A stretch of DNA of 6,929 nt. It comes from Betaproteobacteria bacterium. GTDB lineage: Bacteria > Pseudomonadota > Gammaproteobacteria > Burkholderiales > Burkholderiaceae. A model generated the notes under the pieces. It worked only from the letters and a program-made list of their open reading frames with translations. It made no database searches and had not been told where the DNA came from. The stretch's first letter is position 1; every line of letters starts with the position of its first letter. Where the stretch lies: NCBI GenBank assembly GCA_009921765.1, contig RFXC01000216.1, positions 1 to 6,929 on the forward strand, in the 5' to 3' direction. Position numbers and translations under genes: made by a program. Below, piece after piece: positions 1-6,674 of this stretch.

Positions 1-256
1 GTTGTGATTTCCGCTCTCCTGCCAATGCAGGAATAAAACCGTTCGATTCGTCCACTCGTAAGTCGTTGAGTTTATTGACCCTGATCCGAGGATCTTGTGG
101 ACTTCGGCCTGTTTCCGGACGCTAGGGGTACTGAGAGAAATGGCCAGAAGAGAGAGAACCAGGCGCAGAACCGGCCTGGTAGTGGAGAGGGCGAGGTCCG
201 CAAGTTTCCGCACGAAGCCACAAGAACACGGGGCAGTACGCGCGAACGGACGAGAA
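1..256. other. Left-end stretch with no supported gene
   Basis: I see no convincing gene here. The open frames that cross this stretch are rich in Arg and Ser, run straight through the hairpin at 257-286 and resemble no family I know, so I treat them as chance frames in GC-rich DNA. Two small inverted repeats are visible: a 6-bp stem (TCCTGC at 17-22 with GCAGGA at 27-32) and GATCC-GA-GGATC at 83-94. Neither has a clear role. The bases around 40-65 are more AT-rich than the rest of the window. Confidence 0.4.
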
Positions 257-286
257 AAATCCCCAACTCAGACGAGTTGGGGATTT
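257..286 (-). terminator. Rho-independent terminator (minus strand)
   Basis: A perfect 13-bp stem (257-269 pairs with 274-286) closes a 4-base loop at 270-273. Read on the minus strand the stem runs into five T residues (complement of the A-run at 255-259), the classic form of an intrinsic terminator. Read on the plus strand only TTT follows, so termination that way would be weaker. It begins 57 bases past the stop codon of the minus-strand gene remnant at 344-708. That placement supports the remnant being a real gene that read towards the left. Confidence 0.75.
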
Positions 287-343
287 GCATATGGTGGCGC
301 GAGCGGTGCTCGGAACGAGAGGCCATCGTGGATCCGCTTCCGC

Positions 344-708
344 TCACGCAGCGAGTCGCTCACGCGCCGGCGCCTGGTCGACGTCTTGCGCCTCGTCGAC
401 ACGGTGCATTTCCTGGTCCGCGGCGCGGCGCGCCAGGCAGGCCTCGAGCGCACGGGCGCCCTGCGAACCGGGTCCGAACGTGCGCGCCGGCGGCGGCCGC
501 AGTTGCGCAAGGATCTCCTGGCGCTCCTGGGCCTGCGTTCGCGCGAACTCCTGAGCTCCCGGGCCGCCGGCAATGTAGCGGTCGATAACGTGTCGATCAA
601 CGTCGCCCTTGACCACGGGCCACGCGAGGATGCGCGCTTCGAACGGCGCTGCGGCATTCGAATCACACGCCTGGACCAGGATATCCACCCATCGGCTGCA
701 GGCTTCCA
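344..708 (-). pseudogene. 3' remnant of an unrecognised gene cut by the transposon
   Basis: An open frame of about 121 codons runs leftwards from the left transposon end to a TGA at 344-346. I do not recognise the protein. It begins LEACSRWVDILVQAC at the junction, contains a stretch with the segment YIAGGPGAQEFARTQ, and ends in a Glu/Arg/Ala-rich, probably helical tail. No signal peptide, membrane segment or metal site is visible. Codon third positions are mostly G or C, whereas the other two minus-strand frames give Arg-rich chance-like sequence. A terminator lies just downstream, as expected for a gene end. The 5' part is missing: the frame continues rightwards only into transposon inverted-repeat sequence up to a GTG at 809-811, which has no well-spaced ribosome site. 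I read it as the C-terminal part of a host gene broken when the element arrived or when flanking DNA was lost. Confidence 0.5.
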
Positions 709-746
709 GGGGTCCATTTGATTTCAGTGCAGAAAGTGACGGTTCG
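709..746 (+). repeat. Left terminal inverted repeat (38 bp)
   Basis: It begins GGGGTCCATTTGATTTC and ends GTGACGGTTCG. It matches the complement of 3899-3936 at 35 of 38 positions. The three mismatches are consecutive, at 730-732. Beyond position 746 the two ends no longer align convincingly. It lies at the tnpA 3' side and should be a transposase binding and cleavage site. Confidence 0.92.
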
Positions 747-870
747 TGCCTCCCCGCAGAGCGAGGATTGGCGCGGGGTCTGCTCCAGGGGCGAGCGTAA
801 GTGCTTGTCACGCTTTGAGTTTCTGTTGGTCTCCTAATCGGTCGCTGAGAGCCTGTTTGCGTGGTCGATT

Positions 871-3783
871 TCAGCTGCCAGCACTCGTTTTCGCTGCAGC
901 AATTGACGGCAGGATCTGACCGGCGTAACGTTCCAGCGGGAAGCGGAAGACGCCGCGCAGGTTGATCCCCTCCAAGCGCGTCGGTGCAATGCGCCCAGTC
1001 AACTCAGGCGGCACGATCTGTCGCCTGTTGGCCCATCGGTCCAGTACGGCCTGCATCTGAGCCGTGTTCCACGCCATCACGATGTTGGCCAACAGGCTCA
1101 AGGCGTCGGCCACTGCCTGCATCTCGTCGGTACGCCGAGCCTGGGCCGATCCAACACGACCGGTGTAGATGGCGCGCTTGAGCGCGTTCACCGCCTCGCC
1201 CCGGTTCAGAACCCGGCGCAGTTCCCTGCGGAAGCCGGCATTGACGAAGTAGTCCGCCAGGAAGGCGGTCCTGAGCAGCTTGCCCAACTGCACACCGGCG
1301 TCGTAGATCGGGTCCCCGCGCGCCGCAGAACCGAACCTGGCCAGCGCCGTCACCGCACTGGCGTGACCTGTCTGCACCGAGGCCGCCAGATGCACCAGCT
1401 GGTCCCAATGAGCTTCGATCAGTGTCGTGTCCACGCTGGCCTCACACACGGCGGCGATCTCCACAGGGATTGTCATTCCTCGCGGCACGAACAGGTGGCG
1501 TTGCCGCAGTTCGCGCAGCCGCGGGCATAGATCGAAGCCCAGCAGACGCGATAGCGCCATCGCGAAGTCGGTGTAGCCGTGCGTGTCGACAGCCAACTGC
1601 GACACCTCCACCCGCTCCTGTCTCACCACCCCTTCGATGGCGGCACCGGCCTGGCGCTCATTGAGCACAATCGGCTGGGCGTGGAAGATTCCCCAACGAT
1701 CGCGCACGTGGCTGTAAACGCCGATGGAGGCTGTCTGGCGTCGTGGATCCTGGCGTGCCTGCCATACCCGGCGGCTGGTCTCCAGACTCATCATGTCCGA
1801 GGAGGCCAGATCGGCTCGGCCCCACGTTGCCGCTACCGCATGGCGCTGCATGAACTCCAGCACCGCCTGGCAGGCCAGGGCCAGCCGCCGCTCATCGCCC
1901 GCCCAGCGCATTGCCTGGCGGATGCTGGGAGCCGATAGCTGCGGGATCATGCGGGCGCACTCTGCGGCCGTCAGGCTGGTGCCGTGCGCCAATATGCCGG
2001 CGTAGGTCATCAGCAGTTCCTGGCTCGATCTGGGCTCACGCCCGAGCATGATCCAGCTGAAGCGCACCTGAGCGTCCACGGCCAGGATGACCTCTGGCAG
2101 TTGCACCTCGCCGATGCGCTGGTCAAGCCGGCTACGCAGTTTGGTGACTTCGGGATCTTCGTCTTCGGCGGCCAGGGGCGCCAAGTGCAACTCGTCGTCC
2201 ACGCGCAGCAATCCGACGCGAGTGGCAGCCGCCACCGCGTCGATACCTGTGCGAACGCGTGCAAGCAACGGTGTGAGGAAGTCACTGGCCTTGGCCGGCA
2301 GCTGCAGCCGGGCGTAGTGGCGCCGGGCTTCGGTCTTCCAGCGCTCATCCGGGATGAACAGCCGCTCGCGGCCGCGGAAGCTCAAGGAGTGCTCAATCCA
2401 GACCGAGCCGTTGCGCAGCGCTCGGCGCAAGGCAAACAGAGTGGCCACCTCCAATGCCCGGAACGCCCGCTCACGGTCGACGTCAGCGATGGCTTGACGC
2501 CATGCCGGGCCCAGGCGCGCTGCCGTGACCTCGCCCGGCAGGCTCTTGGTGCCGCCAGCGTACAGGGTGCGCAGCCTGTCCAACGCGTCGATGGCCGGAT
2601 GCTCGCCCGTGGCTTGCCAGGCCAGCCCGCTCACTGCCACCAGCAGCGAGCGCACCGGGGCAATGGCGTCGATGAGGTGCTGGCGGATGATCGACGCTCG
2701 ACTGGGCGGGCGCCGGGCACGCTTGACCGCGACCAGACTGACCAAGCGCGAACGCAGTTCGGCATCTGGCACCTTCTCCTGGGCCGCAAGATCGGTCAGT
2801 TCCTGGAGCAATTGCTGGTACTGCTGCGCCCAGTCAACCGTTGCCGTCACACCGTCGGCGCACTGCCGCCAGAGGTCGGCCACACGACGCTGGAACATGA
2901 GGATGAGCTGATCTGTGGCCGTCAGCAGGCAATAGCGCAGGAAGCAGGCCATCTCGACAGTGCGTGCCGGCTCCTTGATCCGGGCGCTGATCGAGGGCGC
3001 ACGGGAGGCCATGCGCCGCGCATACCGGCGCACCAATACGTCGTTGAGATGGCCCAAGTGTTGATCGATCCCCAAATCCGTCAGGAAGGCAATACGTTCG
3101 AGCACCTCGGTGATCTGGCGCGTCGAGTGCTTGGCCGGTGCGCTCCACAGCCAGCTCTGGCTGTGCTGGCCATCCAGGCGCGCACTGTCCAGCGCCGACG
3201 CCCAGCGTTTGAGAAGGCCGGGTGGCACTGCGGCTCGGATCGCCTGGGCAGTGGCGGCCTCGAGTTCGGTCAGTGCAACCGCCACCAGGCTGCGGATGAC
3301 ACGGTCGTGCACGATGAGGAGCCGGTGTTCGTACAACCAATGCCGGGCATGCAGCAGCAGCCGCTCACGATCGGCGCTGTGGGTCACTTCATCGCGCAGA
3401 ACTCGCACCAACGCTCGACGCTGGTGCTCGGTCATCCAGGCAAAGCCCAGCGCCTCGCAGGCCTGCTGCTGGTGATCGAACAGGGTTCGGCCACGGGCGT
3501 ACAGCGCACGCAGCGACGCCAGGTCGGGGGTGGTGATGCCCAGCATCTGGCCCAGGTGACGCAGCAAGACGGGCGGGACCGCACGCACACTGTTTAGCGG
3601 CCGGCCGCTCATGCGCACGAAACCGATGTGCAGTGCCAGGCCCAGCTTGTGGTTGTCGCCTCGCCGCCTTGAGATCAGCTCCAGCTCGGCTTGACTGAAG
3701 CTGAAGAAGGCCTGGAGTTCAAAGTCAGTGAGCTCGCGCGGCAGATCGCGCAGGCCAAGGTATGGGGTCTGCCAGCCTTGCAT
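871..3783 (-). CDS. tnpA: Tn3-family transposase
   Basis: This is the DDE transposase that binds the 38-bp ends and moves the element by replicative (cointegrate) transposition in the cytoplasm. The 970 residues match the usual 950-1000 of the family, with no internal stop or frameshift. The N-terminal part, to about residue 165, has the DUF4158-like fold start of Tn3 transposases (LGLRDLPRELTDFELQAFF). The C-terminal Tn3 catalytic domain begins near residue 560. The three probable catalytic acids are visible: D663 in LASSDMMSL, D733 in AVDTHGYTD and E863 in LNRGEAVNALKRAI, with spacings of 70 and 130 residues as in family members. The ATG start at 3783 is supported by GAGGAG (complement of 3792-3797) eight bases upstream and by the family-typical MQGWQ opening. 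The sequence resembles IS1071 TnpA most closely, from memory. No clear promoter was found in the 115 bp before the right repeat. No tnpR accompanies it, so cointegrates would need host recombination or another element's resolvase. Confidence 0.96.
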   Translation of the reverse strand: MQGWQTPYLGLRDLPRELTDFELQAFFSFSQAELELISRRRGDNHKLGLALHIGFVRMSGRPLNSVRAVPPVLLRHLGQMLGITTPDLASLRALYARGRTLFDHQQQACEALGFAWMTEHQRRALVRVLRDEVTHSADRERLLLHARHWLYEHRLLIVHDRVIRSLVAVALTELEAATAQAIRAAVPPGLLKRWASALDSARLDGQHSQSWLWSAPAKHSTRQITEVLERIAFLTDLGIDQHLGHLNDVLVRRYARRMASRAPSISARIKEPARTVEMACFLRYCLLTATDQLILMFQRRVADLWRQCADGVTATVDWAQQYQQLLQELTDLAAQEKVPDAELRSRLVSLVAVKRARRPPSRASIIRQHLIDAIAPVRSLLVAVSGLAWQATGEHPAIDALDRLRTLYAGGTKSLPGEVTAARLGPAWRQAIADVDRERAFRALEVATLFALRRALRNGSVWIEHSLSFRGRERLFIPDERWKTEARRHYARLQLPAKASDFLTPLLARVRTGIDAVAAATRVGLLRVDDELHLAPLAAEDEDPEVTKLRSRLDQRIGEVQLPEVILAVDAQVRFSWIMLGREPRSSQELLMTYAGILAHGTSLTAAECARMIPQLSAPSIRQAMRWAGDERRLALACQAVLEFMQRHAVAATWGRADLASSDMMSLETSRRVWQARQDPRRQTASIGVYSHVRDRWGIFHAQPIVLNERQAGAAIEGVVRQERVEVSQLAVDTHGYTDFAMALSRLLGFDLCPRLRELRQRHLFVPRGMTIPVEIAAVCEASVDTTLIEAHWDQLVHLAASVQTGHASAVTALARFGSAARGDPIYDAGVQLGKLLRTAFLADYFVNAGFRRELRRVLNRGEAVNALKRAIYTGRVGSAQARRTDEMQAVADALSLLANIVMAWNTAQMQAVLDRWANRRQIVPPELTGRIAPTRLEGINLRGVFRFPLERYAGQILPSIAAAKTSAGS

Positions 3784-3791
3784 TTCGGTTG

Positions 3792-3797
3792 CTCCTC
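3792..3797 (-). promoter_or_regulatory. Ribosome binding site of tnpA
   Basis: On the minus strand this reads GAGGAG, ending eight bases before the ATG at 3783. It fixes that start codon over other in-frame choices. Confidence 0.65.
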
Positions 3798-3898
3798 GTC
3801 TCTCGAAAGGCAGCCAACGATACGCGGCGAAATACCGAACAGCAATCCCTTTGAAATCAACAAGTTACCTGCCCATGCCCGCGCCGTTGCTGGGGAAG

Positions 3899-3936
3899 CG
3901 AACCGTCACTTTTGACACTGAAATCAAATGGACCCC
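3899..3936 (-). repeat. Right terminal inverted repeat (38 bp)
   Basis: The complement begins GGGGTCCATTTGATTTC and ends GTGACGGTTCG, pairing with 709-746. Read outwards on the plus strand it contains TTGACA at 3912-3917, a perfect -35 hexamer that the left repeat lacks. No matching -10 hexamer lies at the right distance in the flank, so no promoter is predicted at this junction. Confidence 0.92.
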
Positions 3937-4172
3937 ACCCCTTTCTGAATGCCCTCGCAGACCGCGGTTGGCTGCGGCTGGACCCGACCGGCATCGGCGT
4001 GCATGTGGGGTCCCACTGCGAAGCGCTGGATGCGGCCGGGAACCCGCAACCCACGCTGAGGGCCGTCGGTCCGCCTACCGCCGGAGTGTTCGGCGACCCG
4101 CTTGGGGTGCCGTTCATCTCCGCTCAGGTCCGGCGGATCCTGCCGGACGTGCTGCGCACCTTGGATTGCTGA
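3937..4172 (+). pseudogene. C-terminal remnant of an FAD/NAD(P)-binding oxidoreductase
   Basis: About 78 codons, starting directly at the transposon end and finishing at TGA 4170-4172, read like the C-terminal segment of the YdhS/HpyO-type FAD/NAD(P)-binding proteins. The pattern is a short Leu-rich helix with DRGWLRLDPTGIGVHV, then a variable loop, then LRAVGPPTAGVFGD and GVPFISAQVRRILPDVL. In that family this region follows the flavin domain, which would need some 350 or more residues upstream. None of that is present, and nothing like it is seen on the plus strand left of the element. The frame extends into the inverted repeat to a TTG at 3912, but that gives no meaningful protein. I read it as a gene cut by the transposon event and no longer functional. 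The assignment to the family rests on motif memory only. Confidence 0.6.
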
Positions 4173-4216
4173 GTTCGGGCCGCTCACCTCGGCAGCGCGT
4201 GCGTGTGACCCGCGAA

Positions 4217-4239
4217 CGCCCCCACCGGCGGCGGGGGCG
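4217..4239 (+). other. GC-rich hairpin after the oxidoreductase remnant
   Basis: CGCCCCC at 4217-4223 pairs with GGGGGCG at 4233-4239 around a 9-base loop. There is no T-run, so it is not a standard terminator. It lies 44 bases after the stop at 4172 and 12 bases before the promoter. It could cap upstream transcripts or be a chance product of high GC. Confidence 0.3.
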
Positions 4240-4251
4240 AGGGGCGCCGCA

Positions 4252-4280
4252 TTGACAGCCCGCGGGCGCCATCGAATAAT
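4252..4280 (+). promoter_or_regulatory. Sigma-70 promoter for the Rieske oxygenase gene
   Basis: TTGACA at 4252-4257 and AATAAT at 4275-4280 are separated by exactly 17 bases, matching the consensus at 11 of 12 positions. Transcription would start near 4287, giving a leader of about 29 bases that contains GAGG at 4306-4309. The spacer holds a perfect 10-bp palindrome, GCCCGCGGGC at 4258-4267, a possible operator position where a bound protein would block RNA polymerase. So strong a basal promoter in GC-rich DNA suggests control by repression, but no regulator site is proven. Confidence 0.7.
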
Positions 4281-4315
4281 AGCGAACCGCAAGTAATTTT
4301 CGTCCGAGGTCACAC

Positions 4316-5593
4316 ATGCTGAATTCCGAGAACAATGAGATCCTCACCCGCGTCGGCCCCGGCACTGCCATGGGTGGCCTGTTCCGGCAGTTCTGGCAGC
4401 CCGCGCTTCTGTGCGAGGAGCTGCCGGCGCCCGATTGCGCTCCGGTGCGGGTTCGGCTGATGGGCGAGAACTTCGTTGCCTTCCGGGACTCCAGCGGGAA
4501 GGTCGGGCTGCTGGACGCGCATTGCCCGCACCGCCTGGCCGAGCTCTTCTTCGGGCGCAACGAGGAGGGCGGCCTGCGCTGCGTGTACCACGGCTGGAAG
4601 TTCAGCGTCACCGGCGAGCTGCTGGACATGCCGAGTGAACCTGCCGGCAGCCCGATGCGGTGCAATCCGAACATTCGCGCCAAGGCATACCCGGTCCACG
4701 AAGCCGGCGGCATCGTCTGGGCCTACCTGGGCCCGCAGGAGTCCATCCCGCCTTTGCCGCAGATGGAATTCATGGGCCTGCCGGCACAGAACTTCTACAC
4801 CTCGAAGTGCCTGATGAAATGCAATTACCAGCAGGCGCTGGAAGGCAGCATCGATACAGCGCACCTCACCTTTCTGCACCGGTCCATGGCACCCATGCAG
4901 AAGGACGTGTTCAACGTCGGCCACCTGCAGGAGTACGGCGACGCCGACGGGGCGCCACGCTTTTTCTGCGAGGACACCGAGTACGGCATGCGCATCTCTG
5001 CGCGCCGGGACGGAGGCGAGGACACCTACTACTGGCGCATCACGCAGTGGCTGATGCCCGCGGCCGTGCTGGTGCCGACAGCCGAAGGCCTGGTCTGCAG
5101 GGCCAACCTGTTCATCCCCATCGACGATGAGAACTGCTGGTGGTACCGCATCCGCTACCACGCCGGACGTCCTCTGAGCGACGATGAACTCGCCGAGTAC
5201 AAGGGCGGCGGCCTCGACTACGCGAAGCTGGTTCCGGGAACGTACATCCCCGAAGGCAACCGCGCCAACGATTACCTGATGGACCGCACCCTCCAGAAGA
5301 GCGGCTCGTTCACCGGCATCCTGAGCGCCCAGCTGCAGGACCTCGCAGTGCAGGAGAGCCAGGGCGCGATCGCCGACCGGACCAAGGAACACCTGGGCTC
5401 CTCGGATACCGCGATCGTCAAGTGCCGCCGGCGCCTGATCGAATCCGCGAAGAGGTTCGCCACGGAAGGCACGATCCCGGCGGCCGTCGCGCGCGCCGAT
5501 CTGTACAAGCGGCGCGCCGTCGCCATACTCTTGCCCAAGGAGATGACCGCAGACCAGGCGGGAACCCATCCTGCGACCTTGCCGAGCGCCTGA
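4316..5593 (+). CDS. Rieske 2Fe-2S ring-hydroxylating oxygenase, phthalate dioxygenase-like
   Basis: This is the terminal oxygenase subunit of a cytoplasmic Rieske non-heme iron oxygenase. Such enzymes insert O2 into an aromatic ring, or demethylate aryl ethers, with electrons from a separate reductase. The 425 residues fit the phthalate 4,5-dioxygenase class (about 420-450). The Rieske cluster ligands are C70-P-H72 and C89-x2-H92 (CVYHGWKF). The mononuclear iron site shows D180-T-A-H183 and H188 (SIDTAHLTFLH), with D180 as the bridging Asp. D342 in LQDLAVQESQG is the likely carboxylate ligand. The N-terminal segment (LTRVGPGTAMGGLFRQFWQPALL) is strongly phthalate-dioxygenase-like. The ATG at 4316 is supported by GAGG at 4306-4309, six bases upstream. 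No reductase or dihydrodiol dehydrogenase gene is in the window. It is preceded by its own strong promoter and followed after 77 bp by a solute-receptor gene on the same strand. The true substrate cannot be read from sequence: phthalate-like or other carboxylated aromatics are the first guess. All metal ligands are present, so it should be active. Confidence 0.93.
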   Translation: MLNSENNEILTRVGPGTAMGGLFRQFWQPALLCEELPAPDCAPVRVRLMGENFVAFRDSSGKVGLLDAHCPHRLAELFFGRNEEGGLRCVYHGWKFSVTGELLDMPSEPAGSPMRCNPNIRAKAYPVHEAGGIVWAYLGPQESIPPLPQMEFMGLPAQNFYTSKCLMKCNYQQALEGSIDTAHLTFLHRSMAPMQKDVFNVGHLQEYGDADGAPRFFCEDTEYGMRISARRDGGEDTYYWRITQWLMPAAVLVPTAEGLVCRANLFIPIDDENCWWYRIRYHAGRPLSDDELAEYKGGGLDYAKLVPGTYIPEGNRANDYLMDRTLQKSGSFTGILSAQLQDLAVQESQGAIADRTKEHLGSSDTAIVKCRRRLIESAKRFATEGTIPAAVARADLYKRRAVAILLPKEMTADQAGTHPATLPSA

Positions 5594-5611
5594 GCGCGCC
5601 GCTGCAGTGGT

Positions 5612-5640
5612 CGGGCGCGCGCCGCCGAAGGGCGCGCCCG
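5612..5640 (+). other. Intergenic GC-rich hairpin between oxygenase and receptor genes
   Basis: A perfect 9-bp stem (CGGGCGCGC at 5612-5620 with GCGCGCCCG at 5632-5640) encloses an 11-base loop. No T-run follows, so it is unlikely to end transcription fully. It lies 18 bases after the oxygenase stop and 30 bases before the next start codon. It could protect the upstream mRNA from 3' decay or lower readthrough, so that the two genes are made in different amounts. Confidence 0.5.
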
Positions 5641-5660
5641 TGCATCGCCACCAATCCAAA

Positions 5661-5664
5661 GGAG
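5661..5664 (+). promoter_or_regulatory. Ribosome binding site of the Bug receptor gene
   Basis: GGAG ends six bases before GTG 5671. It decides this start over upstream in-frame codons that lie inside the oxygenase gene, and it places the signal peptide exactly at the N-terminus. Confidence 0.65.
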
Positions 5665-5670
5665 ACTCCG

Positions 5671-6669
5671 GTGAATGTTCTCGTGAAGTTCCGCCAAGCC
5701 CTCGCCCTGGCTGCCGCTGTAGTGGCGACCGCCTGTGCGTTTGCGGCGCAGGCCCAGCCCAGGGATTCCTGGCCGTCCAAGCCGATCCGCTTCGTGGTCC
5801 CGTTTGCCGCAGGCGGCTCAATCGACGTAGTGGCCCGTCTGATGGGCCGGCACTTGGAAGGACGGCTCGGTCAAAACGTCGTGGTGGAGAACCGCCCCGG
5901 CGCAGGTGGAACCGTCGGTGCGGACTTGGTGGCGCGGGCCGCGGCCGACGGGCACACCTTCCTGTTCACGGCGCAGGGGCCGCTGGTGCTCAATCCCTTC
6001 CTGATGAAGCGCCTGCCTTACAACGCCGAAACTGCGTTCGCGCCGGTCACCATCGTGGCCGAGGCACCGAATGTTTTGGTGACCAACCAAGCGTTCCCGG
6101 TGTCGAGTTTTTCCGACTTGCTTGCTTTTGCCAAGTCAAACCCGGACAAGATGACGTTTGGCACGCAAGGAGTGGGCACCACCGGGCACGTCACCGGCGA
6201 ACTGATCAATCAGCTGACTGGGCTTGGTCTCACTCACGTTGCCTATCAGGGGTTTCCTCCCGCCCTGACGGACGTTCTGGCCGGGCGGGTCGGCATGATG
6301 ATCGGGGACACGATCAATCTCGTGCCGCGCATCCGATCCGGCCAGCTGCGTCCCATCGCGATCGCGTCTGCCCGACGCAGCACCGTGCTGCCGCAGGTGC
6401 CGACCTTCGCCGAGGCGGGTCACCCTGAAATCGTCTCGGGCCCATGGTTCGCGGTGCTGGCACCCGCAGGTACCGGCATCGAGATCCGCCGCAAGCTCTC
6501 CGATGAGATGCGCCAGATCCTGAATCAGGGTGAGGTCCAGGAGAAGTTGAAGGAACTCGGCGTGGAAAGCCGAGGGATGACTCCGGAGGAGTTCGATGCC
6601 TACCTGAAGGCCGAGTACAAGCGCTGGGGCGGCGTGATTCGCAAGGCGGGGATCACTCTCGACAAGTGA
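5671..6669 (+). CDS. Tripartite tricarboxylate transporter substrate-binding protein (Bug/TctC family)
   Basis: This is a periplasmic solute receptor that binds a small organic acid, often a carboxylate, and hands it to a TctAB-type membrane transporter. The GTG start at 5671 has GGAG at 5661-5664, six bases upstream, and gives 332 residues, the normal family length. The frame is open further upstream, but that part overlaps the oxygenase gene and lacks family features. Residues 1-28 form a signal peptide: basic start (KFRQ), Ala/Val-rich core and a cleavage site at AQA-QP. The mature protein opens with the family signature WPSKPIRFVVPFAAGGSID (about 34-52) and continues with VVENRPGAGG, LTHVAYQG and a late VPTFAEAGHPEIVSGPWF motif. 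No tctA or tctB lies nearby. Orphan receptors of this kind are abundant in Burkholderiales and may share a transporter encoded elsewhere. Position after the Rieske gene suggests uptake of its substrate or a related acid. The stop lies 5 bp from the end of the convergent marR gene. Confidence 0.93.
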   Translation: MNVLVKFRQALALAAAVVATACAFAAQAQPRDSWPSKPIRFVVPFAAGGSIDVVARLMGRHLEGRLGQNVVVENRPGAGGTVGADLVARAAADGHTFLFTAQGPLVLNPFLMKRLPYNAETAFAPVTIVAEAPNVLVTNQAFPVSSFSDLLAFAKSNPDKMTFGTQGVGTTGHVTGELINQLTGLGLTHVAYQGFPPALTDVLAGRVGMMIGDTINLVPRIRSGQLRPIAIASARRSTVLPQVPTFAEAGHPEIVSGPWFAVLAPAGTGIEIRRKLSDEMRQILNQGEVQEKLKELGVESRGMTPEEFDAYLKAEYKRWGGVIRKAGITLDK

Positions 6670-6674
6670 CCCGG

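Larger units (their letters stand above)
709..3936. mobile_element. Tn3-family, transposase-only element (IS1071-like)
   Basis: The 3228-bp element is bounded by 38-bp inverted repeats that start GGGGTCCATTTGATTTCAG and match at 35 of 38 positions. The GGGG tip and the GTGACGG core are typical of Tn3-family ends. It holds one complete gene, a 970-codon transposase on the minus strand, leaving only about 124 and 115 bp between the gene and the two repeats. That is too little for a resolvase gene and shows no evident res site. Size, gene content and transposase sequence recall IS1071, a class II element of about 3.2 kb known to flank degradation genes in betaproteobacteria. IS1071 has much longer terminal repeats (about 110 bp), while here similarity stops near 38 bp, so this is probably a relative and not IS1071 itself. 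The flanks TTCCA (704-708) and ACCCC (3937-3941) do not form the 5-bp duplication expected of a simple insertion. Confidence 0.9.

Noticed and set aside
38..60. GTTCGATTC at 42-50, resembling a tRNA T-loop
   Set aside because: The flanking bases do not form the 5-bp T stem and no acceptor or anticodon arm can be folded, so it is not a tRNA or clear attachment site.
95..721. Long plus-strand open frames (95-721 and 97-588) across the left end
   Set aside because: They are Arg-rich, cross the terminator hairpin and the left transposon repeat, and match no family. They look like shadows of the minus-strand remnant in GC-rich DNA.
809..811. GTG start that would make a transposon-host fusion protein with the left remnant
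   Set aside because: No well-spaced ribosome binding site precedes it and the added residues come from the inverted repeat, so a translated fusion is not supported.
747..870. Search for a resolution site or extended inverted repeat next to the left end
   Set aside because: The inner sequence does not match the other end beyond 38 bp. Only a 6-bp GC stem (752-757 with 773-778) is visible, with no paired recombinase-type subsites and no recombinase gene.
1984..3597. Plus-strand open frame of 537 codons inside the transposase gene
   Set aside because: It lies wholly opposite tnpA, has low-complexity Gln/Arg/Gly-rich sequence and no recognisable domain. Long antisense frames are common opposite GC-rich genes.
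3912..3945. Hybrid promoter from the right repeat into the oxidoreductase remnant
   Set aside because: A -35 hexamer exists at 3912-3917, but at 16-18 bases spacing the flank is C-rich with no -10-like sequence.
4310..5821. Minus-strand open frame of 503 codons opposite the oxygenase gene
   Set aside because: The plus strand encodes a complete Rieske oxygenase with all metal ligands. The antisense frame is a codon-bias shadow.
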